Of a DNA stretch of 41,113 bases, positions 9,301 to 19,399 are shown piece after piece. The stretch covers positions 1 through 41,113 of the forward strand of contig NZ_JAAOMP010000016.1 of NCBI RefSeq assembly GCF_018853815.1. Direction: 5' to 3'. The translations under genes were made by a program, and so were the position numbers. The first letter of the stretch is position 1. Each line of letters starts with the position of its first letter. The notes under the pieces are model-generated. The model worked only from the letters and a program-made list of their open reading frames with translations, did not search any database and had not been told where the DNA came from. The stretch is from Acidithiobacillus sulfurivorans. GTDB taxonomy: Bacteria > Pseudomonadota > Gammaproteobacteria > Acidithiobacillales > Acidithiobacillaceae.

Positions 9301-9811
9301 CATGGATCAGGAAACCATCTCACGCTTTTCCGAAACCCTCCATCGGGTTAATGAGGAATTGCAGAACCTGTTTGCCATTTTGTTTGGGGGTGGTCAGGCC
9401 GCACTGAGTCTACTGAGTGACGATTTGCTCGATGCTGGCCTGATTTTACGCGCGCAACCCCCAGGCAAACGCAATGCCAGTTTGCAGCAATTATCCGGTG
9501 GAGAAAAAGCGTTGACCGCGATTGCCCTGGTGTTTGCGCTGTTTCGACTGAATCCTGCCCCATTTTGTGTGCTCGACGAGGTAGATGCCCCTTTGGATGA
9601 TGCCAATGTTGGCCGTTTCTGCCATTTGGTCCAGGAAATGGCCGTACAAACCCAATTTTTAATTGTCACCCACCGTAACTTGACCATGCAGGTGGGTGAA
9701 CAGCTTATCGGCGTCACCATGACCGAACCCGGAGTCTCTCGCATCGTGCCGGTCTCTGTGGCGGAAACGTTGGCCGCTGCTGCCGATTCTGAACCCCACG
9801 CTGCACATTGA
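6356..9811 (+). CDS. smc: Chromosome partition protein SMC
   Basis: 1151 residues, the normal length of bacterial SMC. The N-terminal head has Walker A GPNGCGKSN (31-39) and the DALRWVLGE stretch. Two long coiled coils rich in Gln, Glu and Arg flank a hinge domain at about 500-640 (SPAGVSGQLL onward). The C-terminal head has the ABC signature QQLSGGEKAL (about 1044-1053) and Walker B CVLDEVDAP (about 1071-1079). It acts with ScpA/ScpB, not seen here, to extrude DNA loops and separate chromosomes. No clear ribosome site precedes the ATG (upstream CCACTGTTC), so initiation may be weak or use a short leader. It is divergent from queF. zipA, often next to smc in gammaproteobacteria, is absent. 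Confidence 0.97.
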   Translation: MRLSAIILQGFKSFRENTRIQISANPVVIVGPNGCGKSNTVDALRWVLGESSARQLRGGTLSDVISNGGGSRPAASQASVELRFDNSDGTAPGAFAEVAEISVKRSLDRKGDGHYRINGARCRRRDVSDLFLGTGLGSSTYAIVEQGTIGRIIEARPDDLRAMLEEAGGISRYKERRRETAQRIAETREHLQRLHDIHGEMDGQWQRLQRQAEAARKMRTLRVEERQWQWWAVSERLQMLETEAQVLNQRRDELQSKNQALEENRQLIEQGLENLRQEARVCQDSLSAAQAGLYAVQADLSEAEHQLKENIAQIQRVQSGMEQFQNQQQKIHGEMQRQLDSEKHRQERLQVLLGRRETLSKEEELTRQARLAAERQAEEQEQTRQLGVQKVADLRRKRDVLLAQIRELEPRLQDLDKRLARFVQEMPSERPALDAAELRVQTLAENLNTASQHLTALREEWVQQQKQIENLREPRESAQGQLQECKARHKALESLLQRLQKSSPAGVSGQLLLMDCLQVRKGWEAAIERVLGDRLHAQVLAAPDQTIKHSTLWESAEELTSLPEDALLSVLEIPDNLRKGMQDWLWGLRTAPDLASAMAKRHELRAGEAWITPLGVIVHAVGMTFPEHEDAASLLQCRRELEDNQQVLIAAEAQAVATQTALNEAEEALRALQMPLREAEPQVQNLSRELAQERESVARLRSRVESEDHQRTERQTEAQRLESEKSATLDRLSGLRKAFAEEEENWAVREKQLHEAQQKADVDKRRVQELRNAFGRLREERQQLELQVQKLQTESAAAQQRGDDLQQQDLQLMQSITLSRHNLEVLQQALPDLQVKQKTLQDRLGEQQAVVQKHQESAQAIDQQIRNLEQQRHPLETQLRHSQQTLALTEQEMAALQVRLEENGQRAAELAATLEKNPGPCPDSQSSEEQLARIATAIQRLGNVNLAAEEELQELEERRGNLLSQVEDVEMALNSLEEAMAAMDQETISRFSETLHRVNEELQNLFAILFGGGQAALSLLSDDLLDAGLILRAQPPGKRNASLQQLSGGEKALTAIALVFALFRLNPAPFCVLDEVDAPLDDANVGRFCHLVQEMAVQTQFLIVTHRNLTMQVGEQLIGVTMTEPGVSRIVPVSVAETLAAAADSEPHAAH

Positions 9812-9840
9812 TGACCTTTTTGGATCAGGTTTTGGAAGCT

Positions 9841-10677
9841 TTAGGGGACCAGTTTATCATGCATCGACCCCGTATCCATCAAGGTACCGGTGGCAATCAG
9901 CATACTACCAAATGTCCAGATAAGAATGGCCATCTCTAATGCGATCAGTAATACCACGCCCAATAGGGCGAGAACGATTTTTCCTACAAGCATAAATCCC
10001 AGATATTTTACCAGAAAAAACAGAATGCCAAAAAATATGGCAAAAAAAATGCCAACACCGATGAATACCAGGATCAGGATTGCGGCCAGAATAAATGGAA
10101 AAAACAGCCATTTCCATTTTTTTCCCAAAATACCTAAGCTGCTGGTCATGGACATTTTGGCATTCAATCCATAGGCAGAATACAGCATAAATACATATCC
10201 AAAGAATACGCCCAATAACATGAGTGGAATAAACATTATCCAAATCTGCTGATGCATGAACCAGTCTGCAGGCAACTTTTGCCCCGGCTGAACCATGGGC
10301 ATTCCCGAATAGGCCCCCAGGACGCTGCCAATAACAGCATAGATCAAGGCAAGTACCCAGGCTTCACCGCGTTTGAATGCCCAAAGCAAGTCTCCTATGT
10401 GCCATGACTGACCGGTGAGACTTTTAGCTAACAGATAAAATAAACCCATATCCAGCAAGGTGATCCACAAGAATAATGGAAATTGCCATAAGTGGACGTA
10501 TGTTGGTCCGCTGAGATTGATTATTGAATCTATGGCAAAGCCTATTCCTATTAAGAAAATAAAAATGAGTAAAGCCGGCCATAGCGTTTTAAATTGGTTT
10601 TTAAGTAGATGCCAGCCACCACGGATGGCGCTGCTGTAAGTGGGATCATCTGCCTGCATCGGGGTAAAGCTGTCCAT
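9841..10677 (-). CDS. Polytopic membrane protein of unknown function (third gene of ABC/CPBP operon)
   Basis: 278 residues with about six hydrophobic helices (about 33-52, 65-85, 108-128, 147-170, 190-225 and 230-268). The short N-terminal cytoplasmic stretch contains MDSFTPMQADDPTYSSAIRG, and GWHLLKNQFK precedes the first helix. I do not recognise the family with confidence. The layout is loosely like small BPSS1780-type or glycerophosphoryl-diester-type membrane domains. No catalytic motif is visible. It begins only 15 bp after the permease/CPBP gene and is almost certainly in the same transcript, so it is probably an accessory membrane part of that system. It converges on smc with 29 bp between stop codons. 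Confidence 0.7.
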   Translation of the reverse strand: MDSFTPMQADDPTYSSAIRGGWHLLKNQFKTLWPALLIFIFLIGIGFAIDSIINLSGPTYVHLWQFPLFLWITLLDMGLFYLLAKSLTGQSWHIGDLLWAFKRGEAWVLALIYAVIGSVLGAYSGMPMVQPGQKLPADWFMHQQIWIMFIPLMLLGVFFGYVFMLYSAYGLNAKMSMTSSLGILGKKWKWLFFPFILAAILILVFIGVGIFFAIFFGILFFLVKYLGFMLVGKIVLALLGVVLLIALEMAILIWTFGSMLIATGTLMDTGSMHDKLVP

Positions 10678-10692
10678 GATTTGTTCCTTTTT

Positions 10693-12918
10693 TCAATGCC
10701 AAAGTAGTAACAGAAAGCCACTGCCATTCCATACCATATGAAGCAGGATTCCGGGCCAGAGTGAACGATAGCGGATGCGCAAAAATATTAACGCCGCTGC
10801 CAATAAGGCGATGATAATCAATGCGGGAGGGTAATGAAACTGTTCGATTTTGCTGGGTACATGGGCTAAGACAAAAAGCAAACTGACGAACAGGGCCGAC
10901 CAGCCTGGTGAAAAGCGCCGGCACAGCCCGGCATATATGGCTCCCCGAAAAATAATTTCTTCGGCAAAGGGCGCAATAACAATCAGCAACAAAAGGACCA
11001 CATAGTGTGTCAATCCTGAGCCTTTCAGTCCCTCAAAGAGGCCTAATGCGCGCGGGTTCAGATGGGTGGGCGGAGGAAATACCTGGAAAAGCTCATGGAC
11101 AATGAGTCCAATGACAATGGCCAGTACCAAGGCCAGCAGATAGGCATATGGATGACTGGGTTTGCACCAGGCAAAACCTTCAGCTTTGCGCCAGACCGCC
11201 CGAGGAAATTTCATCAGCAAAAAAATCAGGATCGCCAATGCACAAAATGTATAGCTCAGAATGCCCAGCCAGATACGAAACTTAGTGCTGATTTCGTGTA
11301 AGGCGGTTTTCAGAACAAGCGGCGGAATTTTTTCATGGAGTAAAGCATAATGCATCCCCAACTGCGCGCCTACGACAAAATCCCGCAGCATGATAATAAC
11401 AATGGCAATAATGGCCTGACCGAAGAAAAAGCTCAGAAAGAGGATTATCGCTGCCCAGGGCCCCCAATGAGTGCTAAGAGATTTTCTCGTGGCCGGTTGC
11501 TTGTTTGTTTCTGCTGATAAAGCGTACTTTTGTTCTGTCTGCTGAATTTTTTGGGCAGAAAATTGGGATAAATTCCAGTCACTGCGCCTCAGGCGTTGTC
11601 GGGCAAGATAGGCGGCAAGCCCCACACTGATAAGGGCCATAAACATTAAAACCAGTGTTCCGCGCAGGTGAAAGGGCACGTGAATCAGGTGGCGATAAAA
11701 CCAGTAGTGCGCGGTGCGCAACACCAGAACAGCATCCAAACCAAAAGAAAGGAGCAGGATGATTTGTTGCAGCATACCGGTAAATCCCAGACCAATTGCA
11801 CCCATGGGTGCCCAGGCCAGCACCAGAATGCCCATATACAAAATCAACAAAATCATGCCGATTTGCAGGCTATGATATCCCAGCAGAACCAAAACAAGGG
11901 CCGGCCAAAACAGTAATACCAGGGCCAGCAGACTGGTATGAACAGCGTAACTTTTTACAATGTGCGTACTTGTCTGCTGGTGATTGCCACCAAAACGACC
12001 GGTAAGCGTCAGATATTGCCAATCAAATACGCGTGCCGACCAGGTACCCCATGAAAATACAGGTAGAAGGAAAATGACCGGAAGAAAAGGCAGCACCTGA
12101 GGCCAATGCGATGTACCAACGCGCAAAAATTGTAAGGCCATAAGAGCGGCCGGGAACAAGGGTTGAATGAAAAGAACCGCCAGTATTCCCTGCGGCCGTC
12201 GCGCCGTATCCAGAATGGGATTGTGCCAGTTGCCGGGCATCCAGCGCCAGAGTGCGCTCCACGGGATGTCCCTGATGCGAATATCCTGGGGTCTGTGAAT
12301 ATAGCCTGATACAAAATCTTGCCACTCTCGTGGAGTTTTTCGCATCAGCAGGACGATGAGTAAAAGCAGTAGAATTCCCAGGACCGAATCCACTGGTGCG
12401 GAAATCGCCAAAAAAACATTTCTGGCAGGTGGAAAAAATATGAGGGGATACACTGGAAGCAGGGGGAATCCGTACCAATATTTTCGGTCTTTCCTGCGGA
12501 TTCCGCCGATATTGATCAAAATCGCATAAAAAGAGGCCCAAAATGCCACGTAAACCGTTAAAACAAAGGCCCCTGCCAAGGGAATGTTTGAAAACCGCAT
12601 TTCCCCGGCAATGATGACCAGCAATAGGCCAAGAATGAAAACAAATATACCAATGGCCTGCCTGCGAAAACCGGGTAAAATTCTTAAAAGATCTTCAGAA
12701 ATCATTCGCCAGTAATGGATGAGAAAGCCAGCCACGACAAAAAATGCGGGCAGTAATATCATTGTAAAAACCCCTTGCGATTCCTGGGGCTTATCGTGTG
12801 AGGAAAGGGAAAAGATGATTATTAGACCCACTCCCATTAAAAATAACAGGCTACCCATTATCAGGGTCAGGTTTTCCTGAAACAGCAGGCGCGGGTGGAG
12901 ACAGCGCCAGATGCCCAT
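10693..12918 (-). CDS. ABC-type permease region fused to a CPBP intramembrane metalloprotease
   Basis: 741 residues from the ATG at 12918, which overlaps the ATPase stop as TGATG; a longer reading to 13035 would run inside the ATPase gene. Residues 1 to about 440 hold ten or so hydrophobic helices arranged like an ABC-2 exporter permease, although no sequence motif proves this. A polar linker (around 465-495) follows. The C-terminal region carries all three CPBP (CAAX protease/bacteriocin-processing) motifs: EEIIFR (653-658), FVLAH (682-686) and HMVWN (727-731), which give the catalytic Glu pair and metal-ligand His residues. A fused exporter/protease suggests cleavage and export, or immunity, for a membrane peptide or lipoprotein. 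The substrate is unknown and no precursor peptide gene was seen. Confidence 0.8.
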   Translation of the reverse strand: MGIWRCLHPRLLFQENLTLIMGSLLFLMGVGLIIIFSLSSHDKPQESQGVFTMILLPAFFVVAGFLIHYWRMISEDLLRILPGFRRQAIGIFVFILGLLLVIIAGEMRFSNIPLAGAFVLTVYVAFWASFYAILINIGGIRRKDRKYWYGFPLLPVYPLIFFPPARNVFLAISAPVDSVLGILLLLLIVLLMRKTPREWQDFVSGYIHRPQDIRIRDIPWSALWRWMPGNWHNPILDTARRPQGILAVLFIQPLFPAALMALQFLRVGTSHWPQVLPFLPVIFLLPVFSWGTWSARVFDWQYLTLTGRFGGNHQQTSTHIVKSYAVHTSLLALVLLFWPALVLVLLGYHSLQIGMILLILYMGILVLAWAPMGAIGLGFTGMLQQIILLLSFGLDAVLVLRTAHYWFYRHLIHVPFHLRGTLVLMFMALISVGLAAYLARQRLRRSDWNLSQFSAQKIQQTEQKYALSAETNKQPATRKSLSTHWGPWAAIILFLSFFFGQAIIAIVIIMLRDFVVGAQLGMHYALLHEKIPPLVLKTALHEISTKFRIWLGILSYTFCALAILIFLLMKFPRAVWRKAEGFAWCKPSHPYAYLLALVLAIVIGLIVHELFQVFPPPTHLNPRALGLFEGLKGSGLTHYVVLLLLIVIAPFAEEIIFRGAIYAGLCRRFSPGWSALFVSLLFVLAHVPSKIEQFHYPPALIIIALLAAALIFLRIRYRSLWPGILLHMVWNGSGFLLLLWH

Positions 12919-13640
12919 CAGTTGCTGTCTCTGGTCATTGCCAGGAATCGGCTTTCCGCTTCTCCGGGCTGCAAGGTTTCGCGGGGCCATTCTGCAATGA
13001 TCCGTCCGTGATGGAGTACCAGAAAACGCGAACAAATGCGTTCAAGATCGGAAACAATGTGGGATGAGAGCAGTACTGCAGCTTCCTGCTCCCGGGCGTG
13101 TTCCTGCAGCAGGGATAGAAAATCCTGGCGGGCCTGTGGATCCAGTTGCGAAACCGGTTCATCCAGGATCAGTAAACGCGGGCGATGGCGCATGGCAAGA
13201 ACAATAGCCAGGCGTTGTCTTTGACCACCCGAAAGTTCCTGGACTTTTTTGCTGGAGTCCAGATCAGCCCAGTCTTCGAGTTTTTTCCAGTGGCGACCGG
13301 AAGCAGGATAAAAGCCCGCAATCAATTTAAGAAGTTGCTTAACCCGCATCCAGGAAAAACCGCTGAACTCCTGAGGTACAAAGCCAGTCTGAATGCGGTT
13401 TTGGGTATCCAGTTGCTGGATATCCTGACCAAATAACTCAATGTCACCATCATTGGCGAGGATGAGGCCGACAAGACAGGTCAGCAGGGTACTTTTGCCG
13501 GCGCCATTGGGACCCAGTAAAGCCACAATTTCCGCAGGATATAAGTCCAGAGAAACATCCCTGAGTATTTGTGCTTCTCCATAGAGTTTGCCAATACTTC
13601 TGCAGCGTAATAAGGCTGTGTCCTGCCCGGAAGGATTCAT
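12918..13640 (-). CDS. ABC transporter ATP-binding protein
   Basis: 240 residues from ATG at 13640. A TTG at 13679 is in frame but its possible GGGAG is only three bases away. All ATPase motifs are intact: Walker A GPNGAGKST (43-51), Q-loop Q90, signature LSGGQ (136-140), Walker B LLILDEP (156-162) and switch His H194. The sequence is of the ABC-2/CcmA-NatA type used by single-subunit exporters. It is the first gene of a leftward operon and is coupled by TGATG to the permease/CPBP protein, which it presumably energises at the inner membrane. A HAD phosphatase gene lies 169 bp upstream in the same direction. Confidence 0.9.
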   Translation of the reverse strand: MNPSGQDTALLRCRSIGKLYGEAQILRDVSLDLYPAEIVALLGPNGAGKSTLLTCLVGLILANDGDIELFGQDIQQLDTQNRIQTGFVPQEFSGFSWMRVKQLLKLIAGFYPASGRHWKKLEDWADLDSSKKVQELSGGQRQRLAIVLAMRHRPRLLILDEPVSQLDPQARQDFLSLLQEHAREQEAAVLLSSHIVSDLERICSRFLVLHHGRIIAEWPRETLQPGEAESRFLAMTRDSN

Positions 13641-13809
13641 AGGAGTACACTCACCCGAATGGCTTCGGGAATTGCGCAAATTCTCCCGTGTTACCGATAT
13701 GGGGCGCTGATCGGAAATAGGACATTGCGGCTCCTGATCCGGTTTTTACCGGTTAGCAGTTTAATAATAGGCAAATGCTAGCACCGTAATATGACAATTT
13801 GATGAACGT

Positions 13810-14484
13810 TTACTGATCCTGCAAGGAAAGAATCGGCCAGCCTTTGGCTTCTGCATGGGCTCGCAGGCGTTCATCGGGGTTTACAGCAACGGGGAAATCG
13901 ACGGTTTCCAAAAGCGGCAGGTCATTGTAGGAATCACTGTAAAAGGTGCTGCCTTGCAAGCTTTGCTGCCAATCCAGTTGTTGCTCTTGCAACCAGTGAC
14001 GCAGGCGTTCGATTTTGCCGGCCTGGAAGCAGGGGGTGCCGACCGTTTTGCCCGTAAATTCTCCGTCTGTGTTTACTTCGGGTTCGGTAGCCAGGAGGTT
14101 TTCAATGCCCAATTCAGTAGCGATGGGTGCGGTCACGAAGCGATTGGTAGCCGTAATAATGACCAGCAAATCACCTTGCTGGCGGTGATCTTCCACCAAA
14201 GCCCGTGCCCGATTGGAAATCATGGGCAAAACCCTTTCCTGAAGATAGTCACGGTGCCAGACATCCAGTTGGGCGCGGGGGTGGGCGGCTAATGGCGTGA
14301 GCTGAAAGTCCAGAAAAGCATGGATGTCCAGGCGTCCGGCCACATAATCGGCGTAAAACTGATCATTGCGGTGATTGAATTCTTCCGCATCGACAATGCC
14401 ACGACTGCCCAAAAACTCCATCCAGGCGTGGTCGGAATCACCGGTCAGCAGGGTGTTATCCAGGTCAAACAGGGTCAAAGCCAT
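13810..14484 (-). CDS. HAD-IB family phosphatase (SerB-like)
   Basis: 224 residues. The ATG at 14484 is preceded by AAGGAG; the longer reading to 14511 lacks this. HAD motif I is DLDNTLL (7-13, D7 nucleophile and D9 acid/base), motif II is in IITATNR (T111 or T113), K157 is the likely motif III Lys, and motif IV is SDSYNDLP (183-190) with D184 and D188. A helical cap lies at about 18-90. The HAD-IB group includes phosphoserine phosphatase and histidinol-phosphatase-like enzymes; the substrate cannot be read from the sequence. The gene is divergent from ligA across 113 bp. Confidence 0.85.
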   Translation of the reverse strand: MALTLFDLDNTLLTGDSDHAWMEFLGSRGIVDAEEFNHRNDQFYADYVAGRLDIHAFLDFQLTPLAAHPRAQLDVWHRDYLQERVLPMISNRARALVEDHRQQGDLLVIITATNRFVTAPIATELGIENLLATEPEVNTDGEFTGKTVGTPCFQAGKIERLRHWLQEQQLDWQQSLQGSTFYSDSYNDLPLLETVDFPVAVNPDERLRAHAEAKGWPILSLQDQ

Positions 14485-14597
14485 ACATTCTCCTTCTGGT
14501 TGATAGTGCAATTATCTGCAAAAATATACCAGAAAGGGCATCCGGGATACGCCGCCCAAAAATTACCCACGCCTGAATTTCAGCAAAGGAGCAATGA

Positions 14598-16631
<2,034 letters not shown>

Positions 16632-16683
16632 AACTTAGCAGCGCGGCGGCGGTCACAAGGCTATTGCCATAAGGAGAGAAAAA

Positions 16684-17283
16684 ATGCCACTTTTCCGTGT
16701 CCGCCTGCCCATTATGCATATACTATGGATGTTATTGCCTGCTTCCTTGCTTTTGACAGGATGCGCGCAGGAAGTCTCACCCCGCCCGGCCGCCCGCATA
16801 CCCGTGCCTGCCCATGCTCTACCCCAACCACCTACCCAGCGTTATGCGGCTCCGGGCGTACAGAGTGAGGATCTTAATGGTCCCCTCGGGGGGCGGAACA
16901 AGTATTTATCTGACGCTGAACTGGCCGCCTTACCCACGCATCTGCGCGTTCATTTTGCTACAAATAGTAGTCAGGTCAATGTCCACGGCCGTCATATTGC
17001 TCTGGATAATGCCCGGTTTTTATTAAAATTCCCCCATGTAAACGTGCGCCTGGAAGGTAACTGCGACCAACGTGGTACCCAGGAATACAATCTGGCTCTG
17101 GGAAATCGCCGGGCAGAATCCGTGGCGCGCCTGCTGGAGGCCGATGGGGTATCTGCCCGCAGAATTCAGATGGTTTCCTTTGGTAAGGACAATCTGCTGT
17201 GTTATGCCAATGATCCCAAGTGCTGGAAACGCAACCGGCGCGTAGATTTTGTCTATCATGCCATGTTACCAAACTCCAACTAG
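16684..17283 (+). CDS. OmpA/Pal-like peptidoglycan-binding lipoprotein
   Basis: 199 residues; the ATG is preceded by AAGGAG. The lipoprotein signal ends in the lipobox LLTGC, so C27 is the expected lipidated residue. A Pro-rich linker (about 33-55) follows. The C-terminal OmpA domain (about 85-190) shows VHFATNSSQV and the peptidoglycan-binding motif NCDQRGTQEYNLALGNRRAE. In Pal the equivalent first residue is usually His-x-Asp; here it is Asn-Cys-Asp. The Asp and Arg residues that contact diaminopimelate appear present. It is probably an outer-membrane lipoprotein anchored to the wall. Because tol genes are not adjacent, calling it Pal itself is uncertain. A second lipoprotein gene follows directly. 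Confidence 0.85.
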   Translation: MPLFRVRLPIMHILWMLLPASLLLTGCAQEVSPRPAARIPVPAHALPQPPTQRYAAPGVQSEDLNGPLGGRNKYLSDAELAALPTHLRVHFATNSSQVNVHGRHIALDNARFLLKFPHVNVRLEGNCDQRGTQEYNLALGNRRAESVARLLEADGVSARRIQMVSFGKDNLLCYANDPKCWKRNRRVDFVYHAMLPNSN

Positions 17284-17299
17284 TGGTACTGGCAGACGC

Positions 17300-17968
17300 G
17301 TGAGCGCTTGGCGACCCGTTTTGCTGGAGATCGGCATGATGGCCTTCCTGACCGGTTGTGCAACCCTACCGCCAGTTTCCAGTCATGCGGCTACGGTAGC
17401 AGAAGCATGTGCCCGCGACAGATCTGAGATTGGAGTTATTGATATAGGCTGGCATACCGGATTGATCATTCCTGCTGATGAAATGCAGGGTGACTTAAAG
17501 TTTGTACCGCAGTATTTTCGGGTCAAGCCTCATGACTGGATTTTCGGATGGGGTAACCGGCGCTACTATATGGCCGAAAACCCCAGTGTCTGGGAGGGAA
17601 TCAGCGCCCTGTTGCCTTCTCATAGCGTGATGCTGATCAGAGCCGTGGAAAATCTGAGTGCAGCAAGCGATCTGTCGGGTGTTAAAGTCCGATGGTTACC
17701 TGTCACCCCGGAAAATCTGCACAGACTGGATAATTATATAGCTGCATTTCTGACTATAAACCATACAAACGGGTTGACAGTTGTTGGGGCCGGGCCTTAT
17801 CCTCGCAGCAAATTTTTTGCCTCGCCGGGTACGTATGATGCTTTTCATACCTGCAATACCTGGACTGTAACCGCTCTGAAAACGGCGGGTTATTTGGTGC
17901 ATCCGGCGGGGGTAATTTTCGCGGGGCAGGTGCTCAGCCAGCTGAAAACTTTGCCAGTCTGTAAATAG
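17300..17968 (+). CDS. DUF2459 family lipoprotein
   Basis: 222 residues from a GTG at 17300, giving a complete lipoprotein signal (MSAWRPVLLEIGMMAFLTGC, C20). The ATG at 17336 has a better ribosome site (GGAGA five bases upstream) but would leave only seven residues before the lipobox Cys, too few for export, so the start is uncertain. The body matches the DUF2459/TIGR02117 pattern: VIDIGWHTGLIIPADE, WIFGWGNRRYYMAE and the C-terminal FHTCNTWTVTALKTAGY with conserved Cys and Trp. The His, the FGWG stretch and the TCNTW Cys suggest a papain-like or NlpC-like hydrolase fold, but no activity is known to me. It follows the Pal-like gene by 16 bp. Confidence 0.72.
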   Translation: MSAWRPVLLEIGMMAFLTGCATLPPVSSHAATVAEACARDRSEIGVIDIGWHTGLIIPADEMQGDLKFVPQYFRVKPHDWIFGWGNRRYYMAENPSVWEGISALLPSHSVMLIRAVENLSAASDLSGVKVRWLPVTPENLHRLDNYIAAFLTINHTNGLTVVGAGPYPRSKFFASPGTYDAFHTCNTWTVTALKTAGYLVHPAGVIFAGQVLSQLKTLPVCK

Positions 17969-18001
17969 CGCTGTTCCGCCCAAATACGTCCGTCGGGGTA
18001 T

Positions 18002-19399
18002 ATGAAATCAGCAAATACATCTGTTTCGTCCATTGCCGCGCTGAATGACGCTACTCTCGGGCTTTTTCACTTAAAAACCATGTTAACTGCCGGGCTGGGA
18101 TTTTTTTCGGCAGCCTACGATTTATTTATCATTGGATACGCCTTGGCACTGATTCGTCAGGAATGGCATCCTGATGCCCTGATGATGGGCCTGATTGGCT
18201 CCATTTCTTTGCTTGCCGTACTATTTGGGGCATATCTGTTTGGTAGAATTGCGGATATTTATGGGCGCCGAAAAATATACGGTATCGAAGCCCTGTTGAT
18301 GGTGCTCGGCGCACTCGGATCTGCCTGCGCCAATGATATTACCACATTAATTATTTTTCGTTTTATTCTGGGGCTGGGGGTAGGCGGCGATTATCCCTTG
18401 TCTTCAGTGATCATGAGCGAATATGCCAATCGGGATAATCGCGGATTGCTGGTGGGTCTGACTTTTTCCTTTCAGGCTTTGGGCGTTTTAATTGGCCCTG
18501 GTATTGCCCTGGCATTGTTGGCCGCACAAATTGACCATGATCTGGCCTGGCGCATCATGCTGGGGCTGGGGGCGTTTCCTGCGCTGGGTGCATACTGGAT
18601 GCGACGCAGTATGCCGGAATCACCGCGTTGGCTGAATCGGGCCACAAAAGCTCCCAACAACGCGGATTCATCGGTTATTTCTCCAAAACCACTGAGACAT
18701 TATTGGCGATATTTATTGGGCACGGCTGGGGCCTGGTTTGCTTTTGATTATGCCTATTATGGGAATACTATTTCGACTCCCATGATTATGCATGCACTGG
18801 CCCCACAGGGGGGGCTGATGGCCAATATTGCCTGGAGCTGGATTGTTTTTGCAATTGCTGCAGTGCCGGGATATTTTCTTGCAGCATTCACTCTGGACCG
18901 TATTGGTCATCGCCGTCTGCAATTGATCGGATTTTTTTGTATGGGCATGGCTTTTCTCGCCATTGGCGTGATTCCTGATATAGCCGGGGCATTTGCTCTG
19001 TTTATTGCCTTGTATGCCATCAGTTATTTTTTTGCAGAATTTGGCCCAAATACCACTACTTTTGTTTTGGCTTCAGAAATTTATCCTGCCCATTTACGGA
19101 CTACAGCCGCTGGTATTTCCGCAGGGACAGCCAAGGTCGGCGCATTTATTGGAGTGTTTTTATTTCCCATTTTGCTCCAGGCGATGGGCATAGAAAATAC
19201 CCTTCTGCTCACTTTTTTATTCAGTATGACGGGATTGGCTCTGACTTTTTTATTGCCTGAGCCTGCCCGCCAGAATTTGGAACAGGTAGCAGGCGAGGAA
19301 AATCTGGCAGAGCAGACGTTTTCCGCTTCCGCCGGACCAAATTCCGAGATCAACCCGGAGGGGTCTGGTGCTGAAGGGAAACAGCAGATTGCGGGCTGA
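18002..19399 (+). CDS. MFS transporter, phosphate:H+ symporter (PHS)-like
   Basis: 465 residues, twelve predicted membrane helices. The loop 2-3 motif GRIADIYGRRK (81-91) is the MFS signature. GVGGDYPLSSVIMSEYANR (126-144) closely follows the PHS family pattern (GGDYPLSATIMSE) of phosphate:H+ symporters such as Pho84, and D40 in helix 1 fits the family. MPESPRW (204-210) is the usual sugar/phosphate-porter motif after helix 6. Phosphate or an organic acid is therefore the likely substrate. The N-terminus and the long polar tail (about 425-465) are cytoplasmic. The last 50 bp overlap the tail of the convergent glycosyltransferase gene. The ribosome site (GGGG three bases from the ATG) is poor. 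Confidence 0.82.
   Translation: MKSANTSVSSIAALNDATLGLFHLKTMLTAGLGFFSAAYDLFIIGYALALIRQEWHPDALMMGLIGSISLLAVLFGAYLFGRIADIYGRRKIYGIEALLMVLGALGSACANDITTLIIFRFILGLGVGGDYPLSSVIMSEYANRDNRGLLVGLTFSFQALGVLIGPGIALALLAAQIDHDLAWRIMLGLGAFPALGAYWMRRSMPESPRWLNRATKAPNNADSSVISPKPLRHYWRYLLGTAGAWFAFDYAYYGNTISTPMIMHALAPQGGLMANIAWSWIVFAIAAVPGYFLAAFTLDRIGHRRLQLIGFFCMGMAFLAIGVIPDIAGAFALFIALYAISYFFAEFGPNTTTFVLASEIYPAHLRTTAAGISAGTAKVGAFIGVFLFPILLQAMGIENTLLLTFLFSMTGLALTFLLPEPARQNLEQVAGEENLAEQTFSASAGPNSEINPEGSGAEGKQQIAG

Noticed and set aside
13739-13752. CCGGTTTTTACCGG hairpin as a terminator
   Set aside because: The stem is only five bp and no T-run follows on either strand, so it is not a convincing Rho-independent terminator.
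13793-13805. GACAATTTGATGA shared with 1046-1058
   Set aside because: A 13-bp match between two intergenic sites in 41 kb is expected by chance, and the flanks differ.
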